A stretch of 64,000 bases of DNA from Noviherbaspirillum sp. L7-7A (GTDB lineage: Bacteria; Pseudomonadota; Gammaproteobacteria; Burkholderiales; Burkholderiaceae_D), in contig NZ_JAHQRJ010000001.1 in assembly GCF_019052805.1 (NCBI RefSeq), positions 744,001-808,000 on the forward strand, read 5' to 3'. A model generated the notes under the pieces. The model was not told where the DNA came from. It did not search any database and worked only from the letters and a program-made list of their open reading frames with translations. A program made the position numbers and the translations under genes. This document shows, piece after piece, positions 63,380-64,000 of this stretch. Position 1 is the stretch's first letter; the number at the start of each line of letters is the position of its first letter.

Positions 63380-64000
63380 TCAGTAAAAGCTCTGCGCCAG
63401 CGAGCCGATCAAAAGCTGCCAGCCGTCCACCAGCACGAACAGCATCAGCTTGAACGGCAGCGACACGATGGCCGGCGACACCATCATCATGCCCATCGAC
63501 ATCAGCACGCTGGCCACCACCATGTCGATGATCAGGAAGGGGATGAAGATGGCGAAGCTGATCTGGAACGCGGTCTTGAGCTCGCTGGTGATGAATGCCG
63601 GCACCAGGATCCGCAGCGGCACGTCTTCCGGGCCCTGCAGCTGCGCATTGCCCGACAGCTTCACGTACAGCGCCAGGTCGGACTGCCGGGTCTGCTTCAT
63701 CATGAAGTCCTTCAGCGGCCCGGCGCCGGTATCGAGCGCCTGCTGCATCGTGATCTTGTTTTCCGACAGCGGCAGATAGGCATTCGCATAGATCTTGTCC
63801 AGCACCGGCCCCATCACGAACAGCGACAGGAACAGCGCCAGGCCCACCATCACCTGGTTGGGCGGCGCGGTCTGGGTGCCCAGCGCCTGACGCAGCAGCG
63901 ACAGCACGATGATGATGCGGGTGAAGCTGGTCATCATCAGCAGCGCGGCCGGGATGAAAGTCAGCCCGGTCAGCAACAGCATGGTCTGCAGGCTGAGGGT
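63380..64000 (-). CDS. fliP: Flagellar biosynthetic protein FliP (5' end outside window)
   Basis: At least 206 codons of the export-gate core protein; the N-terminal signal-like region lies beyond the window. [56 protein letters not shown] and [22 protein letters not shown] (split) are characteristic. The ATG at 63982 is internal. Confidence 0.95.
   Translation of the reverse strand, partial: TLSLQTMLLLTGLTFIPAALLMMTSFTRIIIVLSLLRQALGTQTAPPNQVMVGLALFLSLFVMGPVLDKIYANAYLPLSENKITMQQALDTGAGPLKDFMMKQTRQSDLALYVKLSGNAQLQGPEDVPLRILVPAFITSELKTAFQISFAIFIPFLIIDMVVASVLMSMGMMMVSPAIVSLPFKLMLFVLVDGWQLLIGSLAQSFY

Overview
The window is a stretch of a high-GC betaproteobacterial chromosome. The protein families, the gene neighbourhoods (gltX beside tRNA-Ala/tRNA-Glu clusters, rpsO-pnp, yicC/gmk/rpoZ/spoT, an rph-rdgB-hemW run, flgN-M-A / flgB-L) and the protein sequences suggest Burkholderiales, most likely Oxalobacteraceae (a Noviherbaspirillum/Massilia/Herbaspirillum-like organism). 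The genus is an inference; no 16S gene is present.

Layout. 1-7.2 kb: the end of gltX, a PAS hybrid histidine kinase, five tRNA genes (Ala-GGC, Glu-TTC, Ala-GGC, Glu-TTC, Glu-TTC), a small heat-shock protein with a heat-shock-type promoter, a lipoprotein, and rpsO-pnp. 7.4-10.2 kb: a lipid-kinase-like protein, a metallophosphoesterase and a DUF808 membrane protein. 10.3-23.4 kb: a glycerol-3-phosphate region made of two operons pointing at each other. The rightward one is ugpB-A-E-C, a secreted protein, a SorC-type regulator, mgtC and ugpQ. The leftward one is glpD, a second mgtC, an EEP-family hydrolase and a HAD phosphatase. A RES/Xre toxin-antitoxin pair sits where they meet. The two lead promoters carry almost the same tandem operator in the same position over the -35 box. 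ugpA has a one-base frameshift in a G run.

23.5-41.8 kb: a haem-oxygenase-like di-iron protein, a RecX-like protein, spoT-rpoZ-gmk and yicC (with a bacteriophytochrome/haem oxygenase/response regulator module set between gmk and yicC), a Ser/Thr kinase with a PP2C phosphatase, rph-rdgB-hemW, a 163-bp MITE-like element, an SDR, a GH1 glycosidase and a dehydrogenase remnant. 42-48.5 kb: an ankyrin-repeat gene whose 5' end holds a frame-changing 8-bp duplication, a single-chain acyl-CoA carboxylase, a hotdog thioesterase, an orphan ParA and RraA.

48.5-64 kb: flagellar genes flgN-M-A (leftward), flgB-C-D-E | F-G-H-I-J and flgK-L (rightward), and fliR-Q-P (leftward, running off the end). Good sigma-28 promoters precede flgM and flgK. 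The flgE-flgF gap (1.1 kb) is filled with dispersed repeats: a REPIN-like element, long hexanucleotide arrays and two inverted copies of a ~240-bp structured repeat. A third copy lies between recX and spoT. The main stem of this repeat shows compensatory base changes among the three copies, which makes it the best candidate here for an uncharacterised element. The G3P double operon with twin MgtC proteins is the best candidate for an uncharacterised gene system.
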